NCBI GenBank assembly: GCA_035304085.1
Contig: DATGQT010000147.1
Span: forward strand, 1 to 16,485
Direction of reading: 5' to 3'
Length of the DNA: 16,485 bases
DNA from: DATGQT01 sp035304085
GTDB lineage: Bacteria; Bacteroidota; Rhodothermia; Rhodothermales; Rubricoccaceae
The notes under the pieces were generated by a model. It did no database searches. It was not told where the DNA came from and worked only from the letters and a program-made list of their open reading frames with translations. Positions 13,711-16,485 of the stretch are shown in pieces. Both the position numbers and the translations under genes were made by a program. Position 1 is the first letter of the stretch, and every line of letters begins with the position of its first letter.

Positions 13711-16206
13711 TCAGCCCTCCTCTCCCAGCCGCACGCCCCGCAGGCGGAGGCTGTTCGTCACGACGGACACCGACGAGAGCGCCATCGCCGCCGAGGCAAC
13801 GACGGGCGACAGCAGCACGCCGAGCGCCGGGTACAGCACCCCGGCCGCGACGGGGATGCCGATCACGTTGTAGACGAAGGCGAAGAAGAGGTTCTGCCGG
13901 ATCGTCCGCAGCGTGCGGCTGGAGAGGTGGAAGGCGTCGGCGACGGCCGTCAGGCTCGGGCGCATGAGCGTGACGTCGGCCGCCTCCATCGCCACGTCGG
14001 TGCCCGTCGAGAGGGCGACGCCGACGTCGGCCGCGGCCAGCGCGGGCGCGTCGTTGATCCCGTCGCCGACGAAGGCGACGACGCGGCCCTCGGCCCGGTA
14101 GCGCGCGACGACGGCCGCCTTGTCGGCCGGCCGCACCTCGGCCTCGACGGCCTCGATGCCGACCTGCCGGGCCACGGCGCGGGCCGGCGCGGCGGCGTCG
14201 CCCGTCACCATCACCGGCGTCACGCCGAGGGCGAGGAGGAGGCGGACGGCCTCGGCGGCGGTGTCGCGCACGGTGTCGGCCACGGCGAGGAGGCCGGCGG
14301 GCGCCCCGTCCACCGCCACGCGCACTACGGTCTTGCCGTCGGCCTCCAGCGCGACCTGCGGCACGTCGAACGGCGCCGGGTCCACGCCGCGCGCCTCCAG
14401 GAACGCGCGGTTGCCGATGAGGACCGTGTGGCCTTCCACCGTCGCCTCGACGCCCAGTCCCGTCTCGGTCTGGAACGCCTCGGCGGGCGGGAGCGCGAGC
14501 CCGCGCGCCCGGGCCTCGGCGACGACGGCCTCGGCGATGGGGTGCTCGCTCTGCGCCTCGGCGGCGGCGGCGAGCGCCAGCAGCGCGCCCTCGTCCCACC
14601 CCGCCAGTGGCACCACGTCCGTGACCCGGGGCGCGCCGAGCGTGAGCGTGCCCGTCTTGTCGAACAGCACCACGTCCACCGCGCGGATGCGCTCGACGGC
14701 GTCGCCGCCCTTGAGGAGGACGCCGTGCTCGGCGGCGCGGCCCGTCGCCACGACCAGCGCCGTCGGCGTGGCGAGGCCGAGCGCGCACGGGCACGCGATG
14801 ATGAGGACGCTGACGAACGTGAGGAGCGCGTAGGCCAGCGGCGGCTCCGGCCCCACGGCCAGCCACACGCCGAACGTGGCGAGGGCGACGAGCAGCACCG
14901 CCGGCACGAACACGCCGGCGACGCGGTCGGCGAGGGCCTGGATGGGCGCCTTGCGGGCCTGCGCCTCGCGGACGAGGCGGACGATCTGGGCCAGCGTCGT
15001 GCTCCGGCCCGTCCGCGTCACGCGGAAGCGGAAGGCGCCCGTCCGGTTGACCGTCCCCCCGACGACGGCCTCGCCCGGCCGCTTTTCTACAGGCAGCGGC
15101 TCGCCCGTGAGCATCGACTCGTCCACCGCGCTCGCGCCCTCGACGACGGTGCCGTCGAGGGGGACGCGCTCGCCGGGGCGGACGGCTACCACCTCGCCCA
15201 CGGCTACCTCGGACACCGGCACCTCCACCTCGGCCCCGCCGCGGACGACCCGCGCCACGGCGGGCTGGAGGTCCATCAGCCGGCGGACCGCCGCGCCCGT
15301 CTTCCCGCGCGCCCGCTCCTCCAGCACGCGCCCGACGAGGATCAGCGTGACGATGACGGCGGCGGCCTCGAAGTAGACGTCGGGGTGGAGGCCCGTCGCG
15401 GCCATGAGGGGGCCGGGGAAGAGGGTGGCGAAGGCGCTGTAGCCGTAGGCCGTGCCCACGCCGAGCGCCACGAGCGTATTCATGTCGGCGGCTCGGTGAC
15501 GGAGGGCGCGCCACGCCCCGCCGAAGAACCCCTGCCCGGCCCAGAGCACGACGGGCGTCGTGAGGAGGAGCTGGACGAGCCGGCTGCCGGGGAAGTCGAG
15601 CGCCCCGTGGGCCATCGCGAGGACGACGACGGGAACCGAGAGGACGGCCGCGACGACGAGGCGACGGCGGAGGGCGCGGTAGCGCGCCTCGCGCTCCTTC
15701 TCGAGCGCGTCGGGGTCGGCCCGCTCGACGGCGGCACCGGGGGCGGCGAGGCCCGCCGCCTCCAGCCTTTCCAGGAGCGCGTCGGGGTCGGCGACGCCAG
15801 GGACGTAGTGGAGGACGGCCGTCGGGGGCTCCGCGCCCTCGTCCACCTCGGCGCGGAAGAAGCCGTTCTCGCGAGCGAGGGCCTCCTCCACCTCGGCGGG
15901 CGTGGGGGCGACGGCGCCCTCGGCTACGCGGAGCGGGACGGCGAGCGTCTCGGTGCGGACGCCGTAGCCCGTCCGCTGCACCGTCGCCGCCAGCCGGTCC
16001 ACGCCCGTCTCGGCCGCGTCGTACTCGACGAGGGCCTCGCCGGTGGCGTAGTTGACGGCGGCGGCGCGGACGCCCGGCTGCCGGCCGAGCTGCCGCTCGA
16101 TGCGCGCGGCGCACGCGGCGCACTCCATCCCCTCGACGGGGAGCGCCACGCGCGCCGGCGCGGACTCGGGGGTATGAACGTCGGGCTCCGTCATCACGTT
16201 CGGCAT
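13711..16206 (-). CDS. copA: Copper-exporting P1B-type ATPase
   Basis: Pumps Cu(I) out of the cytoplasm using ATP. It has 831 residues, starting at the ATG 16204-16206; an ATG four codons later is also possible. A heavy-metal-binding domain (about 19-84) carries GMECAAC (Cys29, Cys32). Residues about 107-155 look like a second such domain without any cysteine pair. The membrane CPC motif is Cys472-Pro-Cys474; the phosphorylated aspartate is Asp516 in DKTGT. TGEP, SEHPI, VTGDAAAP and GDGINDAP are present. Tyr779/Asn780 and Met808/Ser812 have the same spacing as the Cu(I)-site residues Tyr682/Asn683 and Met711/Ser715 of Archaeoglobus CopA, marking subgroup P1B-1. The gene stands alone, convergent to the beta-helix gene, with no CueR-type regulator or CopZ in the window. 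Confidence 0.95.
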   Translation of the reverse strand: MPNVMTEPDVHTPESAPARVALPVEGMECAACAARIERQLGRQPGVRAAAVNYATGEALVEYDAAETGVDRLAATVQRTGYGVRTETLAVPLRVAEGAVAPTPAEVEEALARENGFFRAEVDEGAEPPTAVLHYVPGVADPDALLERLEAAGLAAPGAAVERADPDALEKEREARYRALRRRLVVAAVLSVPVVVLAMAHGALDFPGSRLVQLLLTTPVVLWAGQGFFGGAWRALRHRAADMNTLVALGVGTAYGYSAFATLFPGPLMAATGLHPDVYFEAAAVIVTLILVGRVLEERARGKTGAAVRRLMDLQPAVARVVRGGAEVEVPVSEVAVGEVVAVRPGERVPLDGTVVEGASAVDESMLTGEPLPVEKRPGEAVVGGTVNRTGAFRFRVTRTGRSTTLAQIVRLVREAQARKAPIQALADRVAGVFVPAVLLVALATFGVWLAVGPEPPLAYALLTFVSVLIIACPCALGLATPTALVVATGRAAEHGVLLKGGDAVERIRAVDVVLFDKTGTLTLGAPRVTDVVPLAGWDEGALLALAAAAEAQSEHPIAEAVVAEARARGLALPPAEAFQTETGLGVEATVEGHTVLIGNRAFLEARGVDPAPFDVPQVALEADGKTVVRVAVDGAPAGLLAVADTVRDTAAEAVRLLLALGVTPVMVTGDAAAPARAVARQVGIEAVEAEVRPADKAAVVARYRAEGRVVAFVGDGINDAPALAAADVGVALSTGTDVAMEAADVTLMRPSLTAVADAFHLSSRTLRTIRQNLFFAFVYNVIGIPVAAGVLYPALGVLLSPVVASAAMALSSVSVVTNSLRLRGVRLGEEG

Positions 16207-16253
16207 GGCAGCGGGGAGGGGCGCGACCGGATCACGCGCCGGCGGGCCCCCGG

Positions 16254-16391
16254 TTACACCGCGCCGCCCGGCTTCACCGCCCCCTCGATCAGGGCGGCGA
16301 GGTGGGCTCCTGCGGTGAACACGGCGGGCCGCGCCGTGTTCTGGCTCCCCTCCCCCGCCTCGCGCGAGCGGGTACCGCGCGCAGGATCCCC
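16254..16391 (-). other. Protein-like open tail upstream of copA, no clear start
   Basis: On the minus strand, an open frame between a TGA (16392-16394) and a TAA (16254-16256) encodes 45 residues. Its end reads AVFTAGAHLAALIEGAVKPG, GAV, stop, which has the composition of a real protein and GC-ending codons. The only start-like codon is an internal GTG that would leave about 22 residues. It could be a decayed gene end, a frameshifted remnant, or a short peptide; I do not recognise it. The whole stretch 16207-16485 holds nothing else convincing except the dyad at 16317-16341. No clear copA promoter or copper operator was seen. Confidence 0.25.
16317..16341. repeat. 25-bp dyad with 10-bp perfect arms upstream of copA
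   Basis: GAACACGGCG - GGCCG - CGCCGTGTTC. Perfect 10-bp arms with a 5-nt centre, 111 bp before the copA start. It may be an operator, a hairpin or part of a decayed repeat. It does not resemble the CueR or CsoR operators I know. Confidence 0.5.
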
Positions 16392-16485
16392 TCAGGCGTA
16401 CTCGATTCCGACACGAGCGGGAGGAACTCGCGTCCTCCGTGCCCTTCGCCGGCCAGCGCGCTTGCCCTCACCCGCAGGGGATCGT

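Noticed and set aside
13484..16123. 879-codon second minus-strand frame across copA
   Set aside because: It is read one base out of phase with copA and is almost only Arg, Ala, Gly and Pro.
16207..16316. CueR- or CsoR-type copper operator before copA
   Set aside because: No sequence resembling the known operators was seen.
16385..16483. GATCCCCT (16385-16392) and AGGGGATC (16476-16483) as possible insertion-sequence ends
   Set aside because: Only 8 bp, 83 bp apart, no transposase and no target duplication; likely chance.

Overview
The window is very GC-rich (roughly 70% or more by eye), and almost every codon ends in G or C. Two features point to the Bacteroidota/Rhodothermota side of the FCB group. 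One is a hybrid two-component system (HTCS) protein that joins a propeller sensor, histidine kinase, receiver and AraC-type DNA-binding domain. The other is a secreted protein ending in a type IX secretion (T9SS) sorting domain. With this GC content, a Rhodothermota lineage such as the Rubricoccaceae is my best guess; this is inference, not a database match. Shine-Dalgarno sequences are not evident before the genes.

Region 1 (1-5775, all minus strand, transcribed right to left) encodes acyl-CoA electron transfer. The order in transcription is etfB, etfA, a FixC-like ETF:quinone oxidoreductase flavoprotein, a FixX-like ferredoxin, a secreted P1/DmpA-family aminopeptidase, and a glutaryl-CoA dehydrogenase cut by the window start. 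The dehydrogenase passes electrons to EtfAB, which FixC/FixX hand to the quinone pool. All five spacers (56-110 bp) between these six genes hold a low-complexity inverted repeat or palindrome, and each has a different sequence. This is the most unusual structural feature of the window.

Region 2 (5776-13649, plus strand) is a sensing and secretion module. A divergent intergenic region with a plausible promoter leads into a 1394-residue HTCS with 14 propeller blades. A 340-bp gap follows. It contains two GC hairpins with GGAGG-type loops, a 12-bp direct repeat at 21-bp spacing (the geometry used by AraC-type proteins), and a possible 53-codon acidic proline-rich ORF. Next comes a 1029-residue secreted right-handed beta-helix protein built from two copies of one unit plus a T9SS tail. 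No SusC/SusD pair is present, so the natural reading is that the HTCS senses an outside ligand and may control the secreted protein.

Region 3 (13650-16485) starts with a strong hairpin between convergent genes, followed by a minus-strand copper-exporting P1B-type ATPase (CopA) with all copper-site signatures and a degenerate second metal-binding domain. Upstream of copA there is no clear gene, only a 25-bp dyad and a protein-like open tail of 45 codons without an obvious start. I found no tRNA, rRNA, CRISPR array, transposase or phage gene.
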